Source: an uncultured Bacillota bacterium
Lineage (GTDB): Bacteria; Bacillota; Dehalobacteriia; UBA7702
Reading direction: 5' to 3'
Length of the DNA stretch: 21,899 nt
Assembly: GCA_902766525.1 (NCBI GenBank)
Contig: CACXDX010000061.1
Span: 1 to 21,899, forward strand
A program made the translations under genes and the position numbers. The notes beneath the pieces are model-generated. The model ran no database searches and was not told where the DNA came from. It saw only the letters and a program-made list of their open reading frames with translations. Shown piece by piece: positions 21,885-21,899 of this stretch; the first letter of the stretch is position 1, and every line of letters starts with the position of its first letter.

Positions 21885-21899
21885 ATGAAAATCATCAAA
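21885..21899 (+). CDS. Start of a gene running off the right edge
   Basis: Only five codons (MKIIK) are visible. The ATG follows AAGGCGGTGA by five bases, a one-mismatch ribosome binding site located in the end of the 15-codon ORF. The frame is also open upstream through the short ORF, so a frameshifted longer gene is possible. The product cannot be identified. Confidence 0.3.

Noticed and set aside
1..21899. Mobile elements, CRISPR arrays, tRNA or rRNA genes, phage genes or toxin-antitoxin pairs
   Set aside because: No transposase, integrase, spaced repeat array or RNA gene pattern is visible. The XRE gene has no toxin-like neighbour; its partner is a TVP38-family membrane protein.

Overview
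The window reads as a chromosomal housekeeping region of a moderately GC-rich Firmicute, most likely a Negativicute (Gram-negative-type Firmicutes, possibly a coccoid genus). This rests on the gene order tig-clpP-clpX-lon-engB-valS-folC-maf-mreCD-mrdA-min-rodA, strong AGGAGG-type ribosome binding sites, a YsxC/EngB GTPase, and a Min system that includes MinE. There is no rRNA gene or other taxonomic marker, so the placement is inference.

Layout. Nearly everything is on the minus strand and is read from right to left. Module 1 (21631 to 18125) is a proteostasis unit: trigger factor, ClpP and ClpX, with a promoter before tig and a bidirectional terminator after clpX. Module 2 (17004 to 13867) is lon and engB, with its own promoter and a shared terminator. 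Module 3 starts at a good promoter before valS (13425-13453) and runs as a tightly packed operon: valS, folC, maf, mreC, mreD, mrdA (PBP2), minC, minD, minE, rodA, an M23-like protein and a B12-binding radical SAM protein that leaves the window. A second promoter candidate lies just before minC. Two short plus-strand units face the other way and sit at the module junctions: a 122-residue membrane protein between valS and engB, and an XRE regulator plus TVP38-family membrane protein between lon and clpX. The right edge holds a plus-strand promoter region with a near-consensus CtsR box, a 15-codon leader-like ORF and the start of a further gene.

The genes of module 3 build and position the cell wall. 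RodA polymerises glycan, PBP2 cross-links it, MreC and MreD organise them, and MinCDE places the division septum. The most unusual points are here. MreB is absent from its usual place before mreC. MinC consists only of its C-terminal domain. MreD carries a cytoplasmic arginine-rich tail of about 140 residues. PBP2 has a long acidic insert, and both PBP2 and MreC end in acidic tails. The M23 protein has lost both catalytic histidines and looks like a SpoIVFA-type remnant without its SpoIVFB partner. Together these suggest a remodelled, MreB-independent elongation and division machinery. I see no CRISPR array, transposase, prophage, tRNA or rRNA gene.
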